DNA of 26,857 nucleotides from CAYWBI01 sp964456445 (GCA_964456445.1 CAYWBI010000034.1:1-26857); one strand, 5' to 3'. Shown: positions 16,820 to 24,946, counted from the stretch's first letter. Program-made: numbers and translations. Notes: generated by a model from the letters alone, not told the origin.

Positions 16820-18127
16820 ATGGTCGCCATTAAATCCCAATTATATACAAAAACCGCGGCAATAAAAATGATCTTTTATAGCGCCGTTGGGTTTTTTATG
16901 TTTTTTATCCCCGTAACCCTTGGGGAAAAATCCACGATCCCCCTGGATCATATTATTTCTTTCATCCGGCATAATCTCCCGGGGGCTTCCGCTTACTATG
17001 CCATGACTATTCTTGCTGTGGGAGCGGCGGAGCCTTTTCTCAGAAAGACATGGAATAAAGATGCAACATCTGTCATATTCTCCTTTTTAAAAATATGTGG
17101 TTTTATTGTCTCTCTCTTCTATTTCTTAAATCTGGCGCCAAAGTTTCTTATGGCAACGGACATGCTGCCTTTTTTGTTTGATGATCTTGTTGTCCCGGTT
17201 GGCATTATCGTACCGGTCGGCGCCATTTTTCTGGCCTTTCTTGTTGATTTTGGTTTACTGGAACTGATTGGCGTGCTGATGCAACCGGTAATGAAACCGG
17301 TTTGGAGAACACCGGGACGTTCGGCCATCGATGCCGTTGCTTCATTTGTCGGAAGTTATTCCATCGGGTTGCTGATAACCAACCGGGTATATAAGGAAGG
17401 CAAATATACTGTAAAAGAGGCGGCAATTATTGCCACGGGATTTTCAACCGTTTCGGCAACCTTCATGGTCATCGTTGCCAAAACCTGCGGGGTAATGGAT
17501 ATCTGGAACATCTACTTTTGGAGCACGTTGTTGATCACTTTTACTGTGACAGCCCTTACGGTGCGCATTTATCCTCTAAGCCGCAAACCGCAAACCCGGC
17601 TTAAGACCCCACCCAGGGTAATAAGTAGGGAAGGACATATTTTTAAACGCGCATTCAAGGCCGGTCTGGATGGGTTCCTTGCCGCCCCTTCATTAAAAGC
17701 ATCGGTATATGAAAACCTGCGCGACGGTCTGTTGATGGCCATGCGTATCCTGCCGTCCATCATGTCGATTGGTTTGATTGGTTTGCTGCTTGCCAAATAC
17801 ACTGCGATATTTGATGTGTTGGGTTATTTGTTCTGGCCGTTTATAAAACTGATGCACCTGCCGGATGGCATGCTTGCGGGCAAGGCCGCGGCCGTAGGTA
17901 TCGCGGAAATGTTTCTGCCGTCGCTGTTGGTCGGCGGGGCCTCATTGATCACGCGTTTTAGCATTGCCGTCACATCGGTTTCATCGATCTTGTTTTTCTC
18001 GGCATCCATTCCCTGTATCCTGTCAACGGAAATTCCAATCGATGTGGGGGAGATTGTGTTGGTCTGGTTTGAACGGACAGCTTTATCGCTTATGCTATCA
18101 ACAGCCCTGGCTTGGTTGCTTTTATGA
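16820..18127 (+). CDS. YjiH family membrane protein with nucleoside-recognition (Gate) domain
   Basis: The 435-residue product is an integral inner-membrane protein with about ten hydrophobic segments. It matches the YjiH-type layout by pattern: a first hydrophobic stretch with MFFIPVTLGEKSTIPLDH, a Gate/nucleoside-recognition half around 140-240 that includes FVGSYSIGLLITNRVYKEGKYTVKEAA, and a second Gate-like half near the C-terminus. The family is usually described as putative transporters with unknown substrate. A charged cytoplasmic loop lies around 250-300. The ATG at 16820 has no clear ribosome-binding site; the gene is divergent from the PAS/receiver gene with a 117-bp gap. The adjacent aldolase gene starts 265 bp later and seems a separate unit. 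Substrate is not predicted. Confidence 0.85.
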   Translation: MVAIKSQLYTKTAAIKMIFYSAVGFFMFFIPVTLGEKSTIPLDHIISFIRHNLPGASAYYAMTILAVGAAEPFLRKTWNKDATSVIFSFLKICGFIVSLFYFLNLAPKFLMATDMLPFLFDDLVVPVGIIVPVGAIFLAFLVDFGLLELIGVLMQPVMKPVWRTPGRSAIDAVASFVGSYSIGLLITNRVYKEGKYTVKEAAIIATGFSTVSATFMVIVAKTCGVMDIWNIYFWSTLLITFTVTALTVRIYPLSRKPQTRLKTPPRVISREGHIFKRAFKAGLDGFLAAPSLKASVYENLRDGLLMAMRILPSIMSIGLIGLLLAKYTAIFDVLGYLFWPFIKLMHLPDGMLAGKAAAVGIAEMFLPSLLVGGASLITRFSIAVTSVSSILFFSASIPCILSTEIPIDVGEIVLVWFERTALSLMLSTALAWLLL

Positions 18128-18163
18128 TGTCATAACTCGTACAAAATATATGTTCGCTTGTTC

Positions 18164-18180
18164 TAAAACGGTCCGTTTTA
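18164..18180 (+). terminator. Inverted repeat after the YjiH-like gene, possible weak terminator
   Basis: TAAAAC (18164-18169) and GTTTTA (18175-18180) flank a GGTCC loop 37 bases after the stop. The 3' arm contains four T residues but no longer T-run follows, so this is a poor intrinsic terminator. An operator-like palindrome is an alternative reading. Confidence 0.25.
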
Positions 18181-18380
18181 AATCCTATGATGGTTATTAT
18201 AAGTGAATTTTAATTGGCCTGCACAGAATGATTCCGGATTTATCCAAATACAGCATAACCTTTTATATAACCGATTTCATGATTTATTAATTGCTGTCGA
18301 TTCGTTTCTGAATAGCGCTATTTTTTATTTTTTTAAAGAATCCCATGTATTAAGTTAAACCCATTCAAATCACAATGAAA

Positions 18381-18387
18381 AAAGGAG
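18381..18387 (+). promoter_or_regulatory. Strong ribosome-binding site that sets the fba start
   Basis: AAAGGAG lies 5 bases before the ATG at 18393, the best Shine-Dalgarno in the window. It falls inside the first codons of a longer reading of the frame (ATG at 18375), which argues that the shorter start is the true one. Confidence 0.75.
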
Positions 18388-18392
18388 TTATC

Positions 18393-19454
18393 ATGAGCTC
18401 AAACTATAGTAAAATACAAACGCTTCTTGGCAGTAAAGCCGAGTCTATTTTAAACCATACCTGTAAAACGGTTCCCAAAGAAAGTCTGCATCTGCCCGGC
18501 CCTGATTTTGTAGATCGGGTTTTTGCGCTTTCCGACCGCAATCCGCAGGTGCTGAGAAGCCTGGAAGCGATGCTTGAACACGGGCGTCTCGGTGGTACGG
18601 GTTATATGTCTATTTTACCCGTGGATCAGGGAATCGAACATACGGGCGGCGCATCATTTGCCCCAAATCCGCAATATTTCGATCCGGAAAATATTGTTAA
18701 ATTAGCAATCAACGGCGGATGTAATGCGGTTGCTTCAACCCTTGGTGTACTGGGTTCCGTCAGCCGTAAGTATGCCCATAAAATCCCTTTTATAGTAAAG
18801 CTGAACCATAATGAACTGTTGACGTATCCTACCAAATACGATCAGATTATGTTTAGCAGTGTGCAGCAGGCCTGGGATATGGGTGCAGTCGCCGTTGGTG
18901 CAACCATTTATTTTGGCTCCCCCGAATCTTCCCGCCAAATCATGGAAGTAAGCGAAGCCTTTGAACTGGCGCACGATCTTGGAATGGGAACGATCCTGTG
19001 GTGCTACCTGCGTAACTCCGCCTTTAAAAAAGACGGTGTTGATTATCATGCTGCCGCCGATCTGACCGGTCAGGCCAACCATTTGGGCGTGACCATCAAG
19101 GCCGATATCGTCAAGCAAAAACTACCGACCAACAACGGCGGGTTTACGGCCATCGGCTTTGGTAAAACAAATCCGTTAATGTATTCGCAGCTTAGCAGCG
19201 ACCATCCCATCGATCTCACCCGTTATCAGGTAGCCAACTCCTATATGGGCCGCGCGGGACTGATCAACTCCGGCGGCGCTTCCGGGGCCAACGACCTGGC
19301 TCAGGCGGTTGAAACGGCAGTTGTAAACAAACGTGCCGGGGGCATGGGGCTTATCAGCGGACGTAAAGCATTTCAAAAATCCATGGATAAAGGCGTCGAA
19401 CTATTAAACGCCATCCAGGATGTATATCTTGAAGAAAAAGTGACCATCGCATAA
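18393..19454 (+). CDS. fbaB: Class I fructose-bisphosphate aldolase (FbaB/DhnA type)
   Basis: The enzyme cleaves or forms fructose 1,6-bisphosphate through a Schiff base in glycolysis and gluconeogenesis. The 353-residue protein matches the E. coli FbaB type by length and by several segments: ILPVDQGIEH near the N-terminus, GAVAVGATIYFGS, the region IKADIVKQKLP that should hold the Schiff-base lysine, GYMGRAGLINSGG-like SYMGRAGLINSGG, and the C-terminal GGMGLISGRKAFQ followed by LLNAIQDVYL. It is unlike class II metal-dependent aldolases. The start at 18393 is supported by the AAAGGAG site; an in-frame ATG 18 bases upstream is probably not used. A strong terminator-like hairpin begins about 100 bases after its stop. 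Confidence 0.94.
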   Translation: MSSNYSKIQTLLGSKAESILNHTCKTVPKESLHLPGPDFVDRVFALSDRNPQVLRSLEAMLEHGRLGGTGYMSILPVDQGIEHTGGASFAPNPQYFDPENIVKLAINGGCNAVASTLGVLGSVSRKYAHKIPFIVKLNHNELLTYPTKYDQIMFSSVQQAWDMGAVAVGATIYFGSPESSRQIMEVSEAFELAHDLGMGTILWCYLRNSAFKKDGVDYHAAADLTGQANHLGVTIKADIVKQKLPTNNGGFTAIGFGKTNPLMYSQLSSDHPIDLTRYQVANSYMGRAGLINSGGASGANDLAQAVETAVVNKRAGGMGLISGRKAFQKSMDKGVELLNAIQDVYLEEKVTIA

Positions 19455-19518
19455 AAATTTAAAATGGCCCGTTTTTGCCTTGCAATTTAATCGGGGTTTT
19501 TGCAACTTTATTTCCCGT

Positions 19519-19595
19519 ATGAGGGCATATAAAAAACACCATCGAAAATTATTTTAAGGCATTCTTTCCCACGTGGAAAGAGTGCCTTTTTTTTT
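19519..19595 (+). promoter_or_regulatory. Possible pyr leader/attenuator with a 12-codon leader ORF
   Basis: A small ORF starts at ATG 19519, codes for MRAYKKHHRKLF and stops with TAA at 19555-19557, overlapping the first bases of the terminator stem. A ribosome at that stop would cover the 5' arm of the hairpin, the geometry used in UTP-sensitive pyrBI-type attenuation. The preceding DNA is T-rich, as expected for UTP-sensitive pausing. No Shine-Dalgarno precedes the ATG and no good promoter was found between fbaB and the ORF. A PyrR-type binding loop was not seen. The idea rests on layout only. Confidence 0.3.
19556..19595 (+). terminator. Intrinsic terminator between fbaB and pyrC
   Basis: The arms AAGGCATTCTTTCC (19556-19569) and GGAAAGAGTGCCTT (19575-19588) pair over 14 positions with a single A-to-G change that still allows a wobble pair. 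The loop is five bases, and a run of nine T residues ends at 19595. It is the strongest terminator in the window. It sits 101 bases after the fbaB stop and only 16 bases before the pyrC ATG, with the pyrC ribosome-binding site immediately after the T-run, so it may terminate fbaB, attenuate the pyr operon, or both. Confidence 0.8.
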
Positions 19596-19611
19596 GTCAG
19601 GAAATGAAACT

Positions 19612-20910
19612 ATGGCAACAATCTTGCTAAAAAACGGTATGTTGGCGGATGGCGCCATTGCGGATGTTTTTATCCGGGATCAATGGATTGCTGAGATTGG
19701 CCCCCGTTTAAAACAGAGCGCGGATCGGGAAATTGATCTCCGGGGAAAATTACTGTTGCCCGGCATCATCGATGTGCATACGCATATCCGTGACATGGGG
19801 CAGAGCGCAAAAGAAACCTGGCCGTTGGCCTCACGCGCCGCGGTAAAGGGCGGTATAACCTCAATCTGTGACATGCCCAACACCAAACCGCCCACATTTG
19901 ATATTCCGGCTTTACGGGAAAAACGCCGGGCCGCGGAAAAATCCCTTGCCAATCCTGGCTACAATTTTGGCGTTACCGGGAAAAATTTTGATCAAATCCG
20001 CACCGCTGCGCCAATCAATGCCCTAAAGGTTTTTATGACCGGTTCCAGCGGCGGCTATGTGGTGCAGGATAAGGCCGTTCTGCGCGAAGTGTTCGCCCTG
20101 GCGGCAGAGCTGGGTAAACCGCTGATCGTTCATAGCGAGCTGCAAAGATGTGTGGAAAACGAACAGTCAAAATATCCGCAAAATATTGAAAATCATGACC
20201 TGCTCCGCAACCGTAGCTGTGCCATAAAGGCCACGGAAATGCTGCTCGGCCTTTCCGCCGACAGCCCGGCCCGGCTCTATCTGGCGCATATCTCTACCGG
20301 GGAAGAAATTGATCTGATCCGTGCCGCCAAGGCGGAAAACCCCCATCTGTACTGCGAAGTTACCCCACAGCACCTGTTTATAAATAAAACGATCTTAAGC
20401 ACGGCAGGAAATTACGGTAAGGTCAATCCGCCCTTACGCCTTCCAGCGGATAACGAAGCGTTGCAACAGGCGGTGATCGATGGCACGGTGGACAGTATCG
20501 GCAGCGATCACGCACCGCATACGCTGGAAGAGAAAAACCGGTCATACGCCCTGGCGCCATCGGGATTTCCCGGTCTGGAAACCAGTTTGGCGCTGATGCT
20601 GCAAATGGTGCAAAGCGGACAAATTAGCTATGGCCGTTTGCAGGAATTGATGTGTACCAATCCGGCGGAAATATTTAAAATGAAAAAGCGCGGCCAAATA
20701 AAGACCGGTTTCTATGCGGACCTCATCCTAGTTGACGCCGCAGAACGATGGACCGTTCGGGCCGCGGACTTTGAAACCAAGGCCAAATATACGCCCTATG
20801 AAGGGATGACGCTGACAGGACGCAACCGCCTGACGATCATCAATGGCCGGGTGGTTTATGATAACGGGACTTTTTATGATAACAGGGGAATGGAAATTGA
20901 ATACAGATAA
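19612..20910 (+). CDS. pyrC: Dihydroorotase
   Basis: The enzyme closes carbamoyl-aspartate to dihydroorotate, the third step of UMP synthesis. The 432-residue length and sequence fit the longer dihydroorotase type and not the short E. coli PyrC type. Zinc ligands are visible in HTHIR (H56, H58, with substrate-binding R60), H174 in VHSE, a later His in LAHIS, and the catalytic Asp in GSDHAPH. K139 in ALKVFMTGS is a candidate carboxylated lysine. The ATG at 19612 is preceded by AGGAAA; an in-frame GTG at 19573 lies inside the terminator hairpin and is rejected. It is the first gene of the pyr operon, and its end overlaps the start of the OPRT/ODC fusion. The exact subclass is inferred from motif pattern. 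Confidence 0.95.
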   Translation: MATILLKNGMLADGAIADVFIRDQWIAEIGPRLKQSADREIDLRGKLLLPGIIDVHTHIRDMGQSAKETWPLASRAAVKGGITSICDMPNTKPPTFDIPALREKRRAAEKSLANPGYNFGVTGKNFDQIRTAAPINALKVFMTGSSGGYVVQDKAVLREVFALAAELGKPLIVHSELQRCVENEQSKYPQNIENHDLLRNRSCAIKATEMLLGLSADSPARLYLAHISTGEEIDLIRAAKAENPHLYCEVTPQHLFINKTILSTAGNYGKVNPPLRLPADNEALQQAVIDGTVDSIGSDHAPHTLEEKNRSYALAPSGFPGLETSLALMLQMVQSGQISYGRLQELMCTNPAEIFKMKKRGQIKTGFYADLILVDAAERWTVRAADFETKAKYTPYEGMTLTGRNRLTIINGRVVYDNGTFYDNRGMEIEYR

Positions 20911-22273
20911 AGAGGCGCTCATACGGGCGCTGTATGCCATTGGTGCGGTTAAGTTCGGTTCGTTTAAACTCAAATCCGGCTTGATCTCGCCTTTTTATAT
21001 CGATCTGCGGTTGATTGTATCCTACCCGAAGGTGGTGGAGATGATTGTAAGCCAGTTGCTGGAGGCGGCAAAGGAACTGGAATTTGATTGTCTGACGGGC
21101 ATCCCCTATACCGCTTTGCCGATTGCAGCAGTCTTTTCCCAGCACAGCGCGAAACCATTGATCTATCAGCGTAAGGAGCGTAAAAGCTATGGCACGGGCA
21201 AGAGCCTTGAGGGCGTGTTCGAAACGGGGCAAAGCTGTTTGGTGATTGATGATGTGATGACCACGGGCGGAAGTAAGTTAGAAACCGCCGCAGCCTTTGA
21301 GCAGGCCGGTTTGAAAATAAGGGATTTCCTGATCGTGGTGGACCGCAGCCTTGACGGCGGCGCCGTTATCCGCGAAGCCGGGTACCGTGTTCATGCGCTG
21401 ATCAGCATTTATGATATGGTGGGAACGCTGTTTGCCGATGGTAAGCTCTCAGCCAAACAAAAAAGTGACGTGGAAGAATTTATGCATGCCGGCGCCGTTG
21501 CGTTAAAAACAGAGGTCCGGGATGTTCCGGCAGCGCCCAATGCCTTTGCCCGTATCCTGAAAAATAAAATGGCGCAAAAAAATAGCAAGCTTATCGCCTC
21601 ACTGGATGTGGACAATCAAGCCGATTTCTTCCGGATTTTGGAAGCGGTTGCCGCTGAGATTGTAATGGTCAAGACGCATGTGGATATTCTTACGGATTTT
21701 GATGCGCACTTTGTCCCGCGTTTGATGGCCCTGGCCAGGAAGCGGGATTTCCTGATTTTTGAAGACCGTAAGTTTGCCGATATCGGCAGCACGGTGAGCA
21801 AACAGTTCCGCCAGGGGATTTACCGGATCGCCGACTGGGCGGATTGTGTGACGGTGCACCCGTTGCCCGGCGAAGGTATATTACAGGGGCTGTTTGAAAA
21901 CAGCGGATATTCCGGCGGGGCTTTTTTGCTGGCGGCCATGTCTGCCAAAGGCAATCTGATCGATGAGGCCTATACCCAAAAGGCGGTCGCCATGGGTAAA
22001 AAACACCGCGATAAAGTATCCGGTTATATCGGCTTTGCCAAAAGCGAACAGCAACTGCGAGACCTGCGCGACCAGATGCCAGCGGATCAGTTGTTGCTTA
22101 TGCCGGGCGTAAACCTCGATGTAAAAGCCGACGGGCTGGGTCAGCAATATGTATCCGCACAACAGGCCATCCGCGGCGGAGCGGACGCCATCATCGTGGG
22201 ACGGGGGATTATAGCCGCGGACAAGCCGGCGGTCATGGCGCGACGTTACCGCGAGGCGGCGCGGGAAGCATAA
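20876..22273 (+). CDS. Bifunctional UMP synthase: orotate phosphoribosyltransferase fused to OMP decarboxylase
   Basis: One 465-residue protein carries both last steps of UMP synthesis. The N-terminal OPRT part (about 1-200) has VKFGSFKLKSGL, GIPYTALPIA and the PRPP loop CLVIDDVMTTGGS. The C-terminal decarboxylase (about 225-465) has KTHVDILTDF and FEDRKFADIG, which hold the Lys-Asp-Lys-Asp catalytic set, then MPGVNLD and DAIIVGRGI. The order OPRT-ODC and these motifs closely resemble animal/plant UMP synthase and yeast URA3; known bacterial fusions are more often ODC-OPRT. The gene overlaps the end of pyrC. ATG 20876 (weak GGGA upstream) was chosen; TTG 20897, six to eight bases after AGGGGAA, is a serious alternative, and ATGs at 20843 and 20858 also exist. 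It would act with pyrC, pyrB and pyrI; pyrD is elsewhere. Confidence 0.95.
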   Translation: MITGEWKLNTDKEALIRALYAIGAVKFGSFKLKSGLISPFYIDLRLIVSYPKVVEMIVSQLLEAAKELEFDCLTGIPYTALPIAAVFSQHSAKPLIYQRKERKSYGTGKSLEGVFETGQSCLVIDDVMTTGGSKLETAAAFEQAGLKIRDFLIVVDRSLDGGAVIREAGYRVHALISIYDMVGTLFADGKLSAKQKSDVEEFMHAGAVALKTEVRDVPAAPNAFARILKNKMAQKNSKLIASLDVDNQADFFRILEAVAAEIVMVKTHVDILTDFDAHFVPRLMALARKRDFLIFEDRKFADIGSTVSKQFRQGIYRIADWADCVTVHPLPGEGILQGLFENSGYSGGAFLLAAMSAKGNLIDEAYTQKAVAMGKKHRDKVSGYIGFAKSEQQLRDLRDQMPADQLLLMPGVNLDVKADGLGQQYVSAQQAIRGGADAIIVGRGIIAADKPAVMARRYREAAREA

Positions 22274-22320
22274 GGCTTATCAATACTGAAAATCAATAAC
22301 TAAAATAAAAGCGAGGCAGC

Positions 22321-23241
22321 ATGAAACATTTGATATCCATGCGGGATTTGGATAAGGCGCAAATCCTGGATTTAATCAAACACGCCCGGTCCATCGAAAC
22401 GGGAGGGGAAAAGCCCCGGATGGATGGCCGGGTGATGGGTTCGCTGTTTTTTGAACCCTCCACACGTACCCAGCTTTCCTTTGAAACAGCCATGAAGCGG
22501 CTGGGCGGGGAAGTGATAACCATGGCCGGTACCAAGGGCACCTCGGTGGAAAAAGGGGAGACCCTGGCCGATACGGCGCTGATTATCAACCAATATGCCG
22601 ATATCATCGTGGTACGCCATCCCAACGAGGGCGCGGCGCGTTATATTTCCGAGACGGTCAGCGTGCCGGTGGTCAATGCCGGTGACGGGGCCAATCAGCA
22701 TCCATCGCAATCCATGCTGGACCTCTATTCCATTTTTAAAACCCAGGGCACGCTGGAGGGTTTAAACATCGCGCTGCTGGGCGATTTAAAATACGGCCGC
22801 ACCGTACATTCGCTGGTTTACGCCCTTGCCGCCTTTAAACCGCATTTTTATTTTATCTCACCGGAAATCCTTTCCATGCCGGATTATATCCTGGACGATC
22901 TCAAGCGCCTGGACATTCAATATGATATCCGTGACCGTTTTGAACCGGTGGTGGATACGCTGGACATTATGTACGTGACCCGTATCCAGAAGGAGCGTTT
23001 CGCCGATCCGCAGGAATATGAAAAAGTCAAGAACACCTATATCCTGCGCGCCGCACACCTGCAAAAGGTGCAGGAAAATTTTAAGGTGCTGCACCCCCTG
23101 CCCCGGGTGAACGAAATCCACACCGATGTGGATACGCTGCCCGCCGCCTATTATTTTCAACAGGCGCGCAACGGCGTATTTATGCGCCAGGCCATTATCA
23201 GTCAATTGTTGCAAAACCAAACCGCCGATAGGGGGAATTAA
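22321..23241 (+). CDS. pyrB: Aspartate carbamoyltransferase catalytic chain
   Basis: The enzyme joins carbamoyl phosphate and aspartate, the committed step of pyrimidine synthesis. The 306-residue product has the expected length. The carbamoyl-phosphate site is visible as FFEPSTRTQLSF (S47-T50), the loop with S75 and K78 in TSVEKGETLADT, then HPSQSMLDLYS and HPLPRVNEI. Most relatives read STRTR where this one has STRTQ; the change is next to, not in, the invariant STRT. A GAGG lies 4 bases before the ATG, 47 bases after the upstream fusion gene. The stop is separated from pyrI by one base, so the catalytic and regulatory chains are co-translated and probably assemble into an allosteric complex as in enteric bacteria. 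Confidence 0.97.
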   Translation: MKHLISMRDLDKAQILDLIKHARSIETGGEKPRMDGRVMGSLFFEPSTRTQLSFETAMKRLGGEVITMAGTKGTSVEKGETLADTALIINQYADIIVVRHPNEGAARYISETVSVPVVNAGDGANQHPSQSMLDLYSIFKTQGTLEGLNIALLGDLKYGRTVHSLVYALAAFKPHFYFISPEILSMPDYILDDLKRLDIQYDIRDRFEPVVDTLDIMYVTRIQKERFADPQEYEKVKNTYILRAAHLQKVQENFKVLHPLPRVNEIHTDVDTLPAAYYFQQARNGVFMRQAIISQLLQNQTADRGN

Positions 23242-23242
23242 G

Positions 23243-23698
23243 ATGAAATCAGATAAAAAATTAAAAGTCGATCCCATCCGTGAAGGTACCGTTATCGATC
23301 ATATCCCGGCACACAAGGCACTGCAGGTTATGTCGATCATCAACCCGGCGGAAAGCGATGTGGTGACCATCGGTTTGAATTTTGCCAGCAAGAAATTCGG
23401 GCGGAAGGACATCGTTAAAATCGAGGGGCGGGAACTGACCTCCGGCGAGGTGAACAGCATTGCGCTTGTCGCCCCGGAAGCAAACGTGATCATCATCCGT
23501 GATTATGACGTGGTAAACAAACGGCTGGTGCAGGTGCCGGATTATATCGAGGGTTTTGCCCGCTGCGGGAACCCGCGCTGTATCACCAATCATGAAAAAA
23601 TGACCACGCGTTTCCGCACGGTACGCCGCAACCCGATAGCCCTGCGCTGCGAGTACTGCGAACGGGTTTTTGGCGTGGGTGAACTGGATTTGGGATAG
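23243..23698 (+). CDS. pyrI: Aspartate carbamoyltransferase regulatory chain
   Basis: The 151-residue protein is the allosteric subunit that binds nucleotides and holds the catalytic trimers together. The N-terminal part has GTVIDHIPA, typical of the nucleotide-binding domain, followed by TIGLNFASKKFGRKDIVKIE. The C-terminal zinc site is intact: C108 and C113 (CGNPRC), C136 and C139 (CEYC). The ATG at 23243 was chosen because it gives the family N-terminus and follows GGGGGAATTAAG; the frame is open further upstream inside pyrB without similarity. Its presence means the operon's first committed enzyme is likely controlled by CTP/ATP. It is the last gene of the operon and converges with lspA. 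Confidence 0.97.
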   Translation: MKSDKKLKVDPIREGTVIDHIPAHKALQVMSIINPAESDVVTIGLNFASKKFGRKDIVKIEGRELTSGEVNSIALVAPEANVIIIRDYDVVNKRLVQVPDYIEGFARCGNPRCITNHEKMTTRFRTVRRNPIALRCEYCERVFGVGELDLG

Positions 23699-23803
23699 AG
23701 TGGGATGAACCGGGGGCGTATGGTGGGTTGCCGAATTCAAAACAACTTCATGTCACATGGCAAAAACCATGGATATGGATGGTCCCGGCCATTAATGCTA
23801 CCG

Positions 23804-23830
23804 CCTGTTTGCACACAGGATATTTTATTC
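23804..23830 (+). terminator. Possible weak terminator of the pyr operon
   Basis: CCTGT (23804-23808) and ACAGG (23815-23819) enclose a six-base loop and are followed by a T-rich stretch (ATATTTTATT), which runs into the end of lspA on the other strand. The stem has only five pairs. No better terminator was found between the convergent pyrI and lspA genes. Confidence 0.3.
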
Positions 23831-24337
23831 AGTATTCTTTGTCCTGAGATCCTTCCGATTAATGAACAAGCCATGGATAAGAACAAAAAATCCGATGGTA
23901 ACCGATATATCAGCCATATTCACTATTCCGGTTTGAAAGAGAATAAAATCAAAATGCAAAAAATCAGTCACGGAGCCGTACATTATTCGATCGAAAATAT
24001 TTCCAAGTCCACCGCCAACGCCAAGGCATATTCCTAATATTAATGGTTTTGAAAGCGTGTTATTTTTGAATAAATAATAGAGGGCATATACGATCGCAAT
24101 CAGCGGCAGAATTACCATAAGTATTATATAAGTCATTCGTGGTAAATGATTGCCAAAACTTAGAAATGCCCCGGTGTTTTCAACTTTCGTCAGAGTTACA
24201 AAATCATCTACCAAACTGATTTTCTCACCGTAGTGTGTCTTCTGCCGAACGATGTTTTTCGAAACCTGATCACATCCGACATTGGCTGCCAATAGTATCA
24301 CAATCAATAAATTTCTTAAAATCCTGTTTGCTCTCAT
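23825..24337 (-). CDS. lspA: Lipoprotein signal peptidase (signal peptidase II)
   Basis: This inner-membrane aspartyl protease removes signal peptides from lipidated prolipoproteins. The 170-residue protein has four hydrophobic segments. The family motifs appear in order: DQVSK with conserved D23, ENTGAFLSFG, GGGLGNIFDR with catalytic D116, VTDFL, and NMADISV with catalytic D143. Length and topology are normal. The ATG at 24337 has AGGG five bases upstream; a GTG two codons earlier (24343) is a possible start. It stands alone, convergent with pyrI and after a 609-bp gap. Its substrates would include lipoproteins such as the BamB-like protein coded at 7901-9052. Confidence 0.95.
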   Translation of the reverse strand: MRANRILRNLLIVILLAANVGCDQVSKNIVRQKTHYGEKISLVDDFVTLTKVENTGAFLSFGNHLPRMTYIILMVILPLIAIVYALYYLFKNNTLSKPLILGICLGVGGGLGNIFDRIMYGSVTDFLHFDFILFQTGIVNMADISVTIGFFVLIHGLFINRKDLRTKNTE

Positions 24338-24946
24338 TTGCACCCTAAGTTTAAGTATTCTTTCTCCCGCTCACTGCCTTGTTTTAAACCAATGTATTAT
24401 GGCTCTAACATACGAAACAACCTGAGCGCAAGAAAGGGCCAATGAAATTCGATATAATGATTTTGGTTTATGGCAAAGCCTTACCTGTACCTGGTGGACT
24501 GGCAGGTGATGGTGAAAATGATTATGTCATTCAGTTGAGAATACAAACTTCATGGTTGAGCTTGTGAAGCCTTTCGGTCAAAAAAACAAAACCAGGCGCG
24601 ATTGATGGACATGGCTGTGCCCGGACACAAATATATGGCGGGGCAGCATACCATCTGATCCGGGGCATTGGTTCTTTTCCGATGGTAGCTTAAAAAAATA
24701 GTATCATTTCAATCCTGCCCCCGTTTGGATGATTTTTGACAATCCTGGGCGGAATCCGCAAGATTAGGACATCCTTTTTTATATCCGTCAACTGGCACAG
24801 ATTTATCCTTAGGGCACTATTAAATGTATCGCTGTTCAGGATCAAAACGTTACCTGTTTCCCAAATTTCTCAGTTCCCGGTTGATTGGCTTTCAATATCG
24901 TCCCAAAACTTACAGGATCGTTAAAAGGGATGTTCTATTTTACGTT
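24338..24946. other. Gene-free gap between lspA and the CitE/SGNH gene
   Basis: No recognisable gene or structured RNA was found in these 609 bases. A 41-codon ORF on the plus strand (24442-24567) has a fair ribosome-binding site (AAAGG about 6 bases before ATG), but the product is not recognisable. A 62-codon plus-strand frame (24736-24924) has no such support. The stretch may be decayed coding DNA or spacer next to a transferred gene; neither can be shown here. Confidence 0.5.
24442..24567 (+). CDS. Doubtful 41-residue small ORF
   Basis: The frame starts with ATG 24442, five to six bases after AAAGGG, and ends at TGA 24565-24567. The product starts MKFDIMILVYGK and has no signal peptide, membrane helix or known motif. 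The only support is the start context and its position in an otherwise empty gap. It could equally be a chance frame or the remains of a longer gene. Confidence 0.15.
   Translation: MKFDIMILVYGKALPVPGGLAGDGENDYVIQLRIQTSWLSL

Noticed and set aside
18311..18330. AATAGCGCTATT palindrome followed by T-rich DNA before fbaB
   Set aside because: The stem would be only four weak pairs; not enough to call a terminator.
19573..19611. Upstream GTG start for pyrC
   Set aside because: These codons lie in the 3' arm and T-run of a strong terminator hairpin; the ATG at 19612 has a proper ribosome-binding site and gives the family N-terminus.
19455..19611. PyrR-type attenuator or riboswitch upstream of pyrC
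   Set aside because: The conserved PyrR-binding loop and an antiterminator alternative to the stem were not seen; only the leader-ORF model remains possible.
23126..23242. N-terminal extension of pyrI inside pyrB
   Set aside because: The added residues are out-of-frame pyrB sequence; the ATG at 23243 matches the PyrI start.
24736..24924. 62-codon plus-strand frame in the gap after lspA
   Set aside because: No start context, no motif, and composition like the surrounding non-coding DNA.
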